DNA of 64,000 nucleotides from Lactococcus termiticola (lineage in GTDB: Bacteria > Bacillota > Bacilli > Lactobacillales > Streptococcaceae), in the NCBI RefSeq assembly GCF_003116835.1, contig NZ_BFFO01000007.1, positions 50,089-114,088 on the forward strand. The letters run 5' to 3'. The notes beneath the pieces are model-generated. The model was not told the DNA's origin, ran no database searches, and saw nothing but the letters and a program-made list of their open reading frames with translations. The translations under genes were made by a program, and so were the position numbers. How positions within the stretch are numbered: position 1 is the stretch's first letter; each line of letters opens with the position of its first letter. Of the stretch, positions 26,196 through 35,541 are shown piece by piece.

Positions 26196-28531
26196 TGATT
26201 TTCCTCTTGAATCTCCCCATCGGCTGTGATGAGGACTTTTCTTGGTGTGGTCCCCTTGGCTGGCCCTACGACACCGGCGGACTCCAAGTCAGCCATGAGT
26301 TCGCTGGCTCGGTTAAAGCCGATTTTAAGTGCCCGCTGGAGTTGGGCAGTTGAGGCCTTTTGAGCTGTGATGACCATGGTCTTGGCCTGCTCAAAGAGGG
26401 GGTCGGCATAGTCGCCAGATAGGCCTCCGCCAGCTGTCGAGCCAGCAGTCCGATTGTCGTCTTCTGCTGCCTCTCCTGGGTCAAAGCGCTCGTCGTATTC
26501 AGCGGTTGACTGATTCTTGATGAAGGTCACGACGGCTTCAACGTCATCGTCAGAGAGAAAGGCCCCTTGGAGCCGCATCGGATGATTGGCATCGATGGGC
26601 TTAAAGAGCATATCGCCCCGGCCGAGCAATTTTTCAGCCCCATTTTGGTCAATGATGGTCCGGCTGTCGGTCCCAGATGAGACGGCAAAGGCAACACGAG
26701 ACGGCACATTGGCCTTAATCAGACCGCTGATAACATCAACAGAAGGCCGTTGTGTGGCCAGAATCATGTGAATCCCAGCTGCACGGGCCTTTTGACCCAG
26801 CCGAATGATGGCATCTTCGACTTCTTTAGAGGCCACCATCATCAGGTCGGCCAGCTCATCGACGATGACGACAATCAAAGGCAGTGGCATCATCTTTTCT
26901 TCTGACTGAGCATTAAACTGCTCAATCTTAGCATTGTAGCCTTCCAGGTTTCTCACGCCTGAAGCAGAAAATTTTTCATAGCGGTCTTCCATCTCGTCGA
27001 CCACCTTCTGCAGGGCCCGTGCGGCCTTGCGGGGATTGGTCACGACAGGAATCAGGAGATGGGGAATGTCATTGTAGACAGAGAGCTCGACCATCTTAGG
27101 GTCCACCATGAGGAATTTGACCTCAGTCGGATGGGCCTTCATCAGGATGGAGGTAATGATGCCGTTGACGGCGACAGACTTCCCTGAGCCGGTCGAACCT
27201 GCGACCAGCAAGTGGGGCATCCGGGCCAAATCAAAGGTCTTGATGGTCCCGTCAAGGGCCTTGCCGAGCGGGACTTCAATGAGCTTGGCTGGGTCTGTCT
27301 TGCCGTTTTCCCAGAGCTCACGGAAGCCAACGGTGGCTACTTCCGCATTTGGAATTTCAATTCCGACCAGTGATTTGCCTGGAATAGGGGCTTCAATCCG
27401 GACATCCTGTGCGGCCAGGGCCAGGGCCAGGTCGTCAGAGAGATTGACGACACGGGAGACCTTGACACCGGTCGCCAGCTTGATTTCATATTTGGTCACA
27501 GAGGGTCCCACGACAGCAGATTCGACCGTCGCCGCAATCCCAAAGGACTTGAAGGTTTCTTCCAGGACCTTGATATTGGTCCGAACCCGCTCCCGTTCGC
27601 CAGATTGGTTTTTAATCGGCACTTCAGCCATCAGGTCAATCGTAGGCAGAGCGTATCTTCTCTGAAAGGCCTCAGGAGCAAAGTCAATCTCTGTTTCCGT
27701 TGCTGGAAATACTTCTTCCTCAGTGACTTCTTCAAGCTGATTTTCCATAAATGGAGGCACAGGAATATCGATAGGGACTTCAAATTTTTCTGGCTCAGTG
27801 ACTTCTGGAATAGCCGGCTCTTGGATGACCCCTTCTTGAATCACTGGCTCAGGCGTCGTGATAGCTTTGAGCTTTTCATTTTGAGCATCCAGCTCAGCCT
27901 GTCGCTTGGCTTCTGCCTTTTTCTCCTGACTTTTCGCGTAGCTTTCTTTCAGGGCGACTCTAGCCTTGCTGACCAGGCTTGGCATCATCAGATAGAGGCC
28001 TATCAGGAGCAAAAGTACAGCGACGATGATGACCCCAATCTCAGAAAAGATGGTCTTGCCCGGAATATAAAAGAGGGCTCCCAGCATGCCAGCACCTGCA
28101 AAATGACTGACCTTAAAATGCGTCAGATCGCTAGTCAGGAGGATCCAAGGGTTGTTGAGGCCGGTCTTTCTGTCCAGCTCATAGGCAAAAAAGAGGAGGA
28201 GGGAGACGAAGACCAGCAGGCTTCCTGGCAGCAATCGCTTGTGCTCTGCGAAAAAGTCCTTCTTGAAGACCCGGACAATCATATAAGCCGCCGTCAAAAG
28301 CAGGGCCAAAATAGCCAGTGAGCCTGTGAGCAAGCGACTAATATTATAGAGAAGGAGGCCAAAAATCCCCAATCTCGTCAGGGCAAAGAAAATCAAAAAG
28401 AGGGCAATTAAAAAGGCAATCATCTTTTCAGTGGCTGCTCTATTTTTCTTGGCAGAGGTCCGGCTACTTTTTGACTTAGTGCTTTTCTTGGCTGGACTCT
28501 TCTTCTGAGCTGGTTTTTTCTTGGCTGGCAT
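26192..28531 (-). CDS. ftsK: DNA translocase FtsK/SpoIIIE
   Basis: 779 aa. A Lys/Pro/Ser-rich start, four to five membrane spans (about 35-185), a charged linker (about 190-300), then the ATPase motor with Walker [14 protein letters not shown] (near residue 445), Walker [12 protein letters not shown] and [12 protein letters not shown]. The C-terminal gamma domain (about 710-770, [20 protein letters not shown]) reads KOPS-type sites. It moves chromosome DNA through the closing septum. It is co-transcribed with holA. Confidence 0.96.
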   Translation of the reverse strand: MPAKKKPAQKKSPAKKSTKSKSSRTSAKKNRAATEKMIAFLIALFLIFFALTRLGIFGLLLYNISRLLTGSLAILALLLTAAYMIVRVFKKDFFAEHKRLLPGSLLVFVSLLLFFAYELDRKTGLNNPWILLTSDLTHFKVSHFAGAGMLGALFYIPGKTIFSEIGVIIVAVLLLLIGLYLMMPSLVSKARVALKESYAKSQEKKAEAKRQAELDAQNEKLKAITTPEPVIQEGVIQEPAIPEVTEPEKFEVPIDIPVPPFMENQLEEVTEEEVFPATETEIDFAPEAFQRRYALPTIDLMAEVPIKNQSGERERVRTNIKVLEETFKSFGIAATVESAVVGPSVTKYEIKLATGVKVSRVVNLSDDLALALAAQDVRIEAPIPGKSLVGIEIPNAEVATVGFRELWENGKTDPAKLIEVPLGKALDGTIKTFDLARMPHLLVAGSTGSGKSVAVNGIITSILMKAHPTEVKFLMVDPKMVELSVYNDIPHLLIPVVTNPRKAARALQKVVDEMEDRYEKFSASGVRNLEGYNAKIEQFNAQSEEKMMPLPLIVVIVDELADLMMVASKEVEDAIIRLGQKARAAGIHMILATQRPSVDVISGLIKANVPSRVAFAVSSGTDSRTIIDQNGAEKLLGRGDMLFKPIDANHPMRLQGAFLSDDDVEAVVTFIKNQSTAEYDERFDPGEAAEDDNRTAGSTAGGGLSGDYADPLFEQAKTMVITAQKASTAQLQRALKIGFNRASELMADLESAGVVGPAKGTTPRKVLITADGEIQEENQ

Positions 28532-28591
28532 AACTTCACTTTCTCGGGATGGTATTAGCTTTATTATAACATATTTGAAATAGGGGCTTTT

Positions 28592-28639
28592 GAAGAAAAA
28601 AGTGTCCTAGTTATCAACAACTAAGACACTTTTTCTTCA
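28592..28639. terminator. Hairpin between the C-S lyase and ftsK
   Basis: Long AAAAAAGTGTC/GACACTTTTTC stem with T-runs; it ends the PTS/C-S lyase transcript on the minus strand just upstream of the ftsK promoter. Confidence 0.8.
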
Positions 28640-29812
28640 GGAATTTTTCAAGGCAGTAATACTCTTTAAGAGCCCCTCCAAGCCCTGCTGAAGCTTTTCT
28701 TTGGAACATCCTATATTTAGCCGGATAAAATCACGCCCAGTATCGCCGTAGAGCCCACCGTCCATGATGGCGACCTTTCCGACTTTGATTAGGTTTTCTT
28801 GAAGCTCGGCCATGCTAAAGCCTAACTGGCTTACATCAAGCCAGAGCAGGTAGCTGGCTTCTGGTGGTACAAGTTTTATTTCAGGCAGATGCTCCTCAAG
28901 AAAGGCTCTCACAAGCTTTTGATTTTCTCCGATATAGGCATTGAGCTCGTCCAGAAAGCTGTCTGCCTCCTGATAAGCTGTGATGGTCGCTTCCATGCCC
29001 AGGATGCTGGTCGAAGAGAGCCCGTCCTTTTCCTTCAGCTGTCTGCTAAAGGCCAATCTTAACGCCTCATCTGGTATCAAAAGGTAGGAGAATACCAGGC
29101 CTGGGAAGTTAAAGGTCTTGCTGGCAGAGCTCAAAAGGGCGACGTTTTTCTGGCAGATTTCTAAAATAGGATGATGCTTTTTATCTTTTCTCAGGATGTC
29201 CATGTGGATTTCATCAGAGATTAGAAAAACATCATAAGTCTCACAGAGCTGGATAAGGCGTTCAAGCTCTGTGCTCGTCCAGACCCTCCCCGTCGGATTG
29301 TGGGGAGAACAAAGCAGGAGGATTTTGTTGTTTTCATCAGCCATCAGGGCTTCGAGGCCGTCAAAATCAATGCTGTAGCTTCCATCTTCATAAATCAAGG
29401 GATTCTCGACGCATTGTCTGCCATTTGCCTTGATGGTCTTGAAAAAGGCATCATAGGCAGGTGTTTGCATGATGACCCCTTCTCCTTCGGCAGATTTTAA
29501 TTCAATCAGCTGGGCCAGCGAATAAATCACGGCAGGACTATAAAGAATCCAGTCTTCATTAATGTCTAAGTCAAAACGCTTGTCAAACCAGCCTTTGACA
29601 GCCTGCTTAAAATGCGGGTGCTTCCAGCGAGTATAGCCAAAGATAGGATGTTGCAGGCGTTCTAGGAGCTTTCGACTCACTGGCTCGGGGACAGCGAAGT
29701 CTGTATCTGAAATGGTAAATGGCAGGAGGTCTGCCTCACCAAAACGGTCTTCAATGTAGTCCCACTGGGTACAGTAGGTATTTCTCCGGTCGATAATTTC
29801 GTCAAAATTCAT
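28637..29812 (-). CDS. PLP-dependent C-S lyase, MalY/PatB family
   Basis: 391 aa aminotransferase-fold enzyme. DTDFAVPEPV near the start, CSPHNPTGRVWT, ISDEIHMDI and the PLP-lysine segment LSSASKTFNFPG mark the MalY/PatB branch (cystathionine beta-lyase activity). GAGGT precedes the ATG. It lies 9 bases after a PTS gene under the same promoter, repeating the malX-malY pairing of E. coli, where MalY also acts on the maltose regulator. Whether a comparable link exists here is inference. Confidence 0.88.
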   Translation of the reverse strand: MNFDEIIDRRNTYCTQWDYIEDRFGEADLLPFTISDTDFAVPEPVSRKLLERLQHPIFGYTRWKHPHFKQAVKGWFDKRFDLDINEDWILYSPAVIYSLAQLIELKSAEGEGVIMQTPAYDAFFKTIKANGRQCVENPLIYEDGSYSIDFDGLEALMADENNKILLLCSPHNPTGRVWTSTELERLIQLCETYDVFLISDEIHMDILRKDKKHHPILEICQKNVALLSSASKTFNFPGLVFSYLLIPDEALRLAFSRQLKEKDGLSSTSILGMEATITAYQEADSFLDELNAYIGENQKLVRAFLEEHLPEIKLVPPEASYLLWLDVSQLGFSMAELQENLIKVGKVAIMDGGLYGDTGRDFIRLNIGCSKEKLQQGLEGLLKSITALKNS

Positions 29813-29821
29813 AGGTCACCT

Positions 29822-31870
29822 CTAAATCAGCTGGTCGAGGGCATTTCTGACCGTCGTAACCTTGGTTCCGATAATGACCTGAAGGCTGGTATCATCCAGG
29901 TGAACAACACCTAGAGCTCCGAGACTCATGAGTTTTGCATCATCGACAATATTGCCATCTTTCAAAATCAGACGCAAACGAGTAATACAGTTATCCAAGC
30001 TCTCGATATTTTCCTTGCCACCCAGAGCCGAAAGAATAGCTGGGGCATCGTATTCAGAATTGGCAGTACCATTATTGCTCAGCTCTTCATCAGAGTACTC
30101 CGGCTCAAGCTGGGTTTCACGTCCCGGTGTCTTGAGATTTTTCCAGAGAATCACCTTCTTAAAGATGAAATAGTAAAGGAAGAACCAGATGACACCAACA
30201 AGAGGAATTAGATACCACTTGGTATAGCCACCCTGCATGACCCCAAAGATGAGGAAGTCGAGGATGCCACCATCAGTATTTCCGATTTTCACACCCAGGA
30301 GGGAAACGACCAGGGCACCAGCACCCGTCATGATGACGTGGAAAATCCAGAGGAAGGGACTGATAAAGAGGAAGAGAAACTCGATGGGCTCAGTAATCCC
30401 CGTCACGAAGGTCGCAATCACACCTGAAATCAAGAGCCCTTTAATCTTCTTACGATTTTCAGGCTTGGCAGTATGGTACATGGCCAAAGCTGCACCAGGC
30501 AGACCGAACATGAAAGTCGGCATCTTCCCTTGTGACAAGAACGACGTCACACGGCCTGAGATTGGCAGATGGTTTTGGAGCTCAGCATAGAAGATATTGA
30601 GGGCACCGAAAACTTCATGACCGTTAATCATGGCAGAGCCACCTGCCTGTGTAAAGCGGATGGTTGCCACCAGGATATGATGGAGTCCAAAAGGCAAGAG
30701 AAGGCGTTCGCCTGAGAAGAATAAGAACGGCCCAAAGACTCCGGCTGACTGAATCAATCTTCCCACCTGACCAATCAAGAAGGCAAAGAGAGGCCAGATA
30801 AATGGAATGATAATGCCGACGATGGCCATAACAAGCGAGCTGATAATCGGCACAAAACGTGGCCCACCAAAGAAGGCAAAACTGTCCGAGAGCTGGATAT
30901 TATAAAATTTCTTATGAAGATTGTAGACAATAATCCCTGTGATAATCCCACCAAGCACGCCCATTTCAATGGTCTGAACACCGAGGGCCATGCCTTGCCC
31001 CGCCTTTTGCATCAGCTCTTCCTTAGCCAGATGACCTGTCTCTGTCAAAAAGAAATTGATCGACAGATTCATAACCATGTAGCCGACAAAGCCTGAGAAA
31101 GCAGCAACGCCTTTTTCCTTCTTGGCCAGGCCAAGCGGAATGGCCATGGCAAACATGACCGGCAAATTGCTAAAGGCAAAGCCACCAATGGCTCCTAAGA
31201 ACCTGAAAATGACCTGCAGGACACTGTTGCCTAAAAATGGAAAGGCATCAATCGTCGATGGACTTGAGAAGGATGAACCAAGCCCTAGCATCAGGCCCAT
31301 AAAGGCCATGAGGGCGACGGGGAGCATAAAGGTCTTGCCGAGTTCTTGGAAAAAGCCTCCGAGTTTGAACTTCTGCTTTTTCGCTATTGGCTTTTTCACT
31401 GTTTTTGCTTCTGTTGCTCCCTTGATTAGCAATTCTGCACAGGCTTCGCCCGCCTTGACTGTCCCTTTCTTAGCTGTCAACTTTTCTAGTTTATCAGCTG
31501 AATTGGTCACGACCAGCATGGTCGTTCGCTCTAGTCCAGCGTTATCTACAGCCTGCCAGTCGACCCGTCCGATGACTTGTCCTGCTGTAACCTCGTCTCC
31601 TGCTTTTACCGAATAGACAAAGACCTCATCTGGGAGAGCTACAGTGTCAATGCCGATATGGAGCAGGACCTCGAGGCCTCCTTTCAGGCTAAAGCCCAGA
31701 GCATGCTTTTGCATGACTTCAATCCTTCCTGTGACTGGGGCGTAGATTTCGTCTGTTTCAGGCTTGATGGCAAGGCCATCTCCCATCATCTTGGAAGCAA
31801 AGGTCTCGTCTGATACGGATGTTAAGGCCATCAATTCCCCAGAAAATGGGGCGAATAAGTTCACTGTCAT
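29822..31870 (-). CDS. PTS sugar transporter, EIIA-EIIC-EIIB fusion (glucose/maltose family)
   Basis: 682 aa. EIIA comes first (about 1-150; LLHIGIDTV holds the phospho-His), then an Ala/Lys linker, an eight-to-ten span EIIC (about 175-545, GITEPIEFLFLFISP, GFAFSNLPVMFAMAIP) and a C-terminal EIIB with the phospho-Cys in LDNCITRLRL. It phosphorylates an imported glucose-family sugar; exact sugar not readable. GAAAGGATG lies upstream of the ATG. Operon with the C-S lyase, a divergent-family RpiR gene upstream, and a cre-like site over the promoter. Confidence 0.9.
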   Translation of the reverse strand: MTVNLFAPFSGELMALTSVSDETFASKMMGDGLAIKPETDEIYAPVTGRIEVMQKHALGFSLKGGLEVLLHIGIDTVALPDEVFVYSVKAGDEVTAGQVIGRVDWQAVDNAGLERTTMLVVTNSADKLEKLTAKKGTVKAGEACAELLIKGATEAKTVKKPIAKKQKFKLGGFFQELGKTFMLPVALMAFMGLMLGLGSSFSSPSTIDAFPFLGNSVLQVIFRFLGAIGGFAFSNLPVMFAMAIPLGLAKKEKGVAAFSGFVGYMVMNLSINFFLTETGHLAKEELMQKAGQGMALGVQTIEMGVLGGIITGIIVYNLHKKFYNIQLSDSFAFFGGPRFVPIISSLVMAIVGIIIPFIWPLFAFLIGQVGRLIQSAGVFGPFLFFSGERLLLPFGLHHILVATIRFTQAGGSAMINGHEVFGALNIFYAELQNHLPISGRVTSFLSQGKMPTFMFGLPGAALAMYHTAKPENRKKIKGLLISGVIATFVTGITEPIEFLFLFISPFLWIFHVIMTGAGALVVSLLGVKIGNTDGGILDFLIFGVMQGGYTKWYLIPLVGVIWFFLYYFIFKKVILWKNLKTPGRETQLEPEYSDEELSNNGTANSEYDAPAILSALGGKENIESLDNCITRLRLILKDGNIVDDAKLMSLGALGVVHLDDTSLQVIIGTKVTTVRNALDQLI

Positions 31871-31900
31871 AACATCATCCTTTCATTTTATTATGAGTCC

Positions 31901-31927
31901 ATTATAACTGAAATGAAAGCACTTTCT
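31901..31927 (-). promoter_or_regulatory. PTS operon promoter with cre-like site
   Basis: TATAAT (31901-31906) with AGAAAGTGCTTTCA (31914-31927, minus strand; 13 of 14 to the cre consensus) just upstream in the spacer/-35 area, so CcpA binding should block it. The -35 is weak. Confidence 0.65.
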
Positions 31928-31938
31928 TGAAAAGAGCT

Positions 31939-31965
31939 AAAAAAACACCTCAATTTAATCGAGGG
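31939..31965 (-). terminator. Terminator after the RpiR regulator
   Basis: CCTC/GAGG hairpin overlapping the stop codon, followed by TGTTTTTTT on the minus strand. Confidence 0.7.
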
Positions 31966-32698
31966 CTTCTTTTTCGTGTAAAATTACACAGCATTTTCTA
32001 AAGAGGGCTTCTAGAATAATCATGAGGGCAGTCTTATCGGTCACATCGTAGCCGTTGATTTCTTCCTCCTGTAATAAGCAATAGAGGGCCTCGTCAGCCA
32101 GCCTAGACAGTGGATTATCTGTCAGATTGGTCAAACTGATGAGGCGATGGCCCTGCTCCTTACAAAAGACAGCAAGATCAAGGACAGACTGTGTTTCTCC
32201 GGACATGGAAACTAAGAAAAATACCTCATCCTTCTTTGAACTCATCCGCCGTCTCAGCTCTTTTTCATAATCGTAAAATTGAAACTTGTCATCTAGGGCA
32301 TAGAAAGACTGGACGGCCAGCTTGGTCAAGAGACCCGTCTGGTCTGAAGCATAAAAGTTGACCGCTTTTGCCTTTGAAATCTGCTCTGCTATCTTAGTTA
32401 ACTTATCTGAGCGGGCCAATTCAAGGTTTTTGAGGATGGCCTTTTCCTGCTCGCTTTTATAGTGTTGCTCCTCGACTTCAGCTTTCAGTGCATGGCGAAA
32501 TTCACTGAAGGACTCATAGCCCAACTTATGGACCAGGCGACTGATGGTGTTGGGGACCGTATAGAATTGTGAGGCCAGGCTTGCGATTTTTTCCTGGCTG
32601 ACTGCTGTCTGATGCTTCAGGACATAATCAACAATACCCTCTTCTAGCTCTGTCAAGCGGTCTTCAGCGTTTTTTACCCGCTCATAAAAGGTCAGCAT
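31955..32698 (-). CDS. RpiR/MurR-family transcriptional regulator
   Basis: 247 aa. N-terminal helix-turn-helix of the RpiR type (ASLASQFYTVPNTISRLVHKLGYESFSEFR, about 40-70) and a C-terminal SIS sugar-phosphate domain (about 105-235, with SMSGETQSVLDLA and LTNLTDNPLSRLAD). It probably senses the phosphorylated sugar made by the neighbouring PTS and controls that operon. AAAGGA precedes the ATG. A divergent HAD gene starts 64 bases away. Confidence 0.9.
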   Translation of the reverse strand: MLTFYERVKNAEDRLTELEEGIVDYVLKHQTAVSQEKIASLASQFYTVPNTISRLVHKLGYESFSEFRHALKAEVEEQHYKSEQEKAILKNLELARSDKLTKIAEQISKAKAVNFYASDQTGLLTKLAVQSFYALDDKFQFYDYEKELRRRMSSKKDEVFFLVSMSGETQSVLDLAVFCKEQGHRLISLTNLTDNPLSRLADEALYCLLQEEEINGYDVTDKTALMIILEALFRKCCVILHEKEALD

Positions 32699-32746
32699 AA
32701 GGGATCCTTTCTCTTTCTTATCTGTAGAAAATTATAGCAAATTTTA

Positions 32747-32761
32747 TGTTAAAATAGAGCT
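32747..32761 (+). promoter_or_regulatory. Extended -10 directly before the HAD gene
   Basis: TGTTAAAAT (hexamer 32750-32755) followed by six bases and the ATG; no -35 and no Shine-Dalgarno site. Predicted leaderless start. Confidence 0.6.
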
Positions 32762-33547
32762 ATGAAAAAAATCACAGACTACCGGGCCCTGGCCTTTTTT
32801 GACCTGGATGGCACCCTCTTAAATGCAGAGAGCAAGGTCGACGCTGAGGTGGCTTGGGCCATCGCTAAGATTCGTGAAAATGGTGTGTTGCCACTAATTG
32901 CGACTGGGCGGGGCCACTTTGAGCTGGGCCCTATCATGGAGGCCACTGGCATCACTGGAGCCATTGCCATGAACGGCCAGTACATCGTCTTGGACGGCGA
33001 GGTGCTCTATAAGGAGGCAATTCCCAAAACGAGCATTAAAAAACTAGCTGAGGCTGCACAGAGCCAGCAGGAGGCCCTGGCCTATTATGATGACAATGGC
33101 TACTGGGTCGACCAGATGAATGACTTTGTCAAGCGTGCCTATGGCCATACTCACATGCCACTGCCAGCGGTCGATTCTGAAAAGGCCTGGCAAGGTGAGG
33201 TCTACATGATGCTGGCCCTGACTGACCAGCTCTCTCAGGTTGATTTCTATAGAGAGGCTGTGCCTGAGCTTAATTTCTTTATGAACACGCCGACCTCGAT
33301 TGACATCACCAATATCTCGACCAATAAGGGGACGGGCGTCAAGCATCTCAAGGAGGTCCTCGGATTTACCGGCGAGACTTACGCTTTTGGTGACGGCCGC
33401 AATGACCTGCATTTGCTTTCTGCCTGCGACCATAAGACAGCCATGGGCAATGCTGTGCCTGAGTTGATGGAGCTGGCGGATTTTGTGACGACAGCAAATA
33501 CAGATCATGGGATTGTAAATGCTTTTGAGCATTGGGGGATTTTGTAA
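32762..33547 (+). CDS. HAD-superfamily Cof-type phosphatase
   Basis: 261 aa. Motif I FFDLDGTLLN (nucleophile Asp), motif II IATGRG, a C2B cap (about 80-185) and motif IV FGDGRNDLHLL. Cof-type enzymes dephosphorylate sugar phosphates or flavin nucleotides; the exact substrate is unknown. Divergent from the RpiR gene, which could mean sugar-phosphate detoxification alongside the PTS. The -10 box is six bases before the ATG. A strong terminator follows. Confidence 0.9.
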   Translation: MKKITDYRALAFFDLDGTLLNAESKVDAEVAWAIAKIRENGVLPLIATGRGHFELGPIMEATGITGAIAMNGQYIVLDGEVLYKEAIPKTSIKKLAEAAQSQQEALAYYDDNGYWVDQMNDFVKRAYGHTHMPLPAVDSEKAWQGEVYMMLALTDQLSQVDFYREAVPELNFFMNTPTSIDITNISTNKGTGVKHLKEVLGFTGETYAFGDGRNDLHLLSACDHKTAMGNAVPELMELADFVTTANTDHGIVNAFEHWGIL

Positions 33548-33554
33548 GCATCTC

Positions 33555-33584
33555 AAAAAGAGCCAGTCTGACTGGCTCTTTTTT
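33555..33584 (+). terminator. Terminator after the HAD gene
   Basis: AAGAGCCAGT/ACTGGCTCTT around CTG, followed by a T-run. Confidence 0.92.
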
Positions 33585-33624
33585 CTTATGATCAATACTT
33601 TGCTGTCACTTGCGAAGCCTCAGC

Positions 33625-33815
33625 TCAATATACATCCTTTCAGTGTCCAATTCTGATGACCGAAATTTTGATATTATCATCATCGATGAGAGCAAGCACA
33701 GGGTAATCACCGATACGATATCGCCACTCACCAGAATGATTCTCAACCAAAGCTTTCCCGTGAATTCTTGGGTTTTCGCAGTTTTCCAGATTTGTCATGA
33801 TCTCTTTTGCTTGAT
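33625..33815 (-). pseudogene. RelE/ParE-type toxin relic
   Basis: The minus strand reads EIMTNLENCENPRIHG, then SGEWRYRIGDYPVLALI and ISVIRIGH, stop, KDVY, stop. Intact RelE toxins continue IGHRKDVY, so the stop replaces the Arg codon; the 5' half is missing and a stop precedes QAKEIM. No antitoxin is recognisable beside it. RelE toxins cleave mRNA on the ribosome; this copy should be dead. It explains part of the 350-base space between the HAD and CAP genes. Confidence 0.75.
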
Positions 33816-33853
33816 GTCAAAAAAAACGCCTATAGAGTATACAGAAGCACAAT

Positions 33854-33884
33854 AAAAGCACCAGCCTAACCGCTTGTGCTTTTT
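33854..33884 (-). terminator. Terminator after the CAP/DUF5648 pseudogene
   Basis: AAAAGCAC/GTGCTTTT hairpin 16 bases past the stop codon. Confidence 0.75.
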
Positions 33885-33899
33885 AGCGAAAGTTTACAA

Positions 33900-34964
33900 T
33901 TAGTGAGCGACTTCAATATAAGGTAGTTCGCTAGTGTATGTATAATACGAAATTCCTGTGTTTGTATCCTTACGTATCATGTTCACAGCTGCAGAATTTG
34001 GTGAAGAATCTGGAAGTTCACTGATGTTTCTAGGAGCAGCAACTCCTAGTCCGTGAGAGGGGTTGATCATAATCTGTTTAAAGTCGGCTTGGTTTGCTGT
34101 TGCCCAGACATAGAACACTTGAGCCAGATATTTATAATCTAGTACAGGTTGCCCAGTTAGATTAACTATACCGACCGTTCCCCGATACAAGCTTCCGTCC
34201 GCTCCCGGTAAGCTATTGGTGTGATAAGGCGAAATGTTGTTATTCCAGAAGTAATCCGCCCGCTTTTGAAGATTCGCCTGAAGGTCTGACGAAAATGGCG
34301 TCACTGTATAGCCATTCTTCTTTTGGTTTTCATTTACAATCGCAGTATATGCTTGTCCCAACTTAGTTTTATCAATTTGATTCCAAGCATCGATGGCGTC
34401 TTGCTTAGCCTGAGCCTTGGTGTTTAACAAGACATGTCTGGCAGCTGGGCCTGAGCCAGTTGTAGCCGCACTTCCAGCAGCCGTCGCATACCAGGCAATG
34501 CCTTCATACTTCCAGCCTTGGCTCTGAAGCACTTGCTTCTCATTGGCGTTCGCAGTGTTTAAGTGAGCACCGATACCGGCCTTCGCATTAAACATACGGT
34601 AGACCGGCACCTTCCCCCCTGAGTGGAAGGCCACACTTTCATAACGCCATCCTTGACTAGACAAGACAGATTTTTCATTAGCATCCGTCGTGAAGAGATG
34701 TTCCCCTGAAGCTGGATTATACAAACGATAGACGTTCGCACCCGTTGATGGCTCGTCAAAGGTTACGGTATCTTCATGCCAGTATTTAGAAAGGATTGGA
34801 AGCGTCTACCACTCATTATAGCTTGCGTAGAGGTGTTCACCAGTAGCTGAGTTGAAGTTACGGTAAACAGTATCTGCCTGTGCATTTGCTGAAGCGACCA
34901 CAGAGCCAGCAAGCACTGCGAGGGCTACTGCCGATGTGCTAATGATTTTCTTATTGATTTTCAT
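33900..34964 (-). pseudogene. Secreted CAP-like protein with DUF5648 module, interrupted by an in-frame stop
   Basis: From ATG 34964 (ribosome site AGGGGAGG) the reading frame gives a signal peptide (MKINKKIISTSAVALAVLAG...ANA), then the DUF5648 start YRNFNSATGEHLYASYNEW and a TAG stop; the same frame continues TLPILSKYWHEDT and the rest of the module, so CAG to TAG is the likely change. The C-terminal part (about 200 aa: ENQKKNGYTVTPF, ISPYHTNSLPG, INPSHGLGVAA) resembles a CAP/SCP domain, though weakly. Without readthrough only about 50 residues would be made. Confidence 0.75.
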
Positions 34965-35194
34965 AAAAAGCCTCCCCTTAATAAAGCCACTCAATGTTTA
35001 GCCGTTAAATTTAGCATATTTTTTGAAAAGTCTTGCATCTGCTGCTTCAATTCTTAATAAAATCGTCATTATGAAAGCCTTTTCTCTATATCATCATTAT
35101 ATACCTTTTTTTTTCGTGAAATCAATACAAGGACTTATAGAATATGCGAAGGAATTTGAAAAGTGAATATCTTAGGCTAGCACTTGCCTTAGGA

Positions 35195-35447
35195 TTTGAG
35201 TGTTGAGGCAAAAAAGTTCTCCCGGACCTTTTTTGGCTCCCAACACTACACGAAGGAGGAAAATTGCATTTTCCTTATCTGCAACCTCATTTTGATTGTT
35301 GGGGCCAAAAATGGTCCCCCGGAACATTTTTCACTCCCAACACTACACGAAAGAGGAAAGTTTCACTTTCCTTATCCACAACCTCATTTTGAGCGTTAGG
35401 GCAAGAAAAGCTCCACTGGAGCTTTTCTTACTTCTAACGCTACAAAA
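35195..35447. repeat. Three tandem hairpin units next to tRNA-Arg
   Basis: Units at 35195-35290, 35291-35387 and 35388-35447 (the last cut short by the tRNA), period 96/97. Each has an outer AGTGTTG/CAACACT-type stem around a second hairpin; units 1 and 2 also have a GGAAAAT/ATTTTCC-type hairpin. Stems differ between units but keep pairing. Upstream, 34965-35194 is A/T-rich with nothing else recognised apart from the CAP gene's promoter region. Confidence 0.8.
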
Positions 35448-35520
35448 TGACCCCTGCCGGATTCGAACCGGCGACGAGAACTTAGGAGGTTCTTGTTATA
35501 TCCAGCTTAACTAAGGGATC
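35448..35520 (-). tRNA. tRNA-Arg (anticodon CCT)
   Basis: 73 bases: acceptor GATCCCT/AGGGGTC with one T-G pair, D arm GTTA/TAAC, anticodon stem AGAAC/GTTCT with loop CTCCTAA (anticodon CCT, reads AGG), T arm GCCGG TTCGAAT CCGGC. The 3' CCA is not encoded. A hairpin unit abuts its 3' end. Confidence 0.95.
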
Positions 35521-35525
35521 AAAAT

Positions 35526-35541
35526 AAAGGATTCATCCTTT
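35526..35541 (-). terminator. Short hairpin after the oxidoreductase gene
   Basis: AAAGGA/TCCTTT with ATTTTG on the minus strand, just before tRNA-Arg; probably leaky, so the tRNA could be co-transcribed. Confidence 0.5.

Noticed and set aside
33610..33855. 81-codon plus-strand ORF after the HAD gene
   Set aside because: The opposite strand reads as a RelE relic, which explains the region better.
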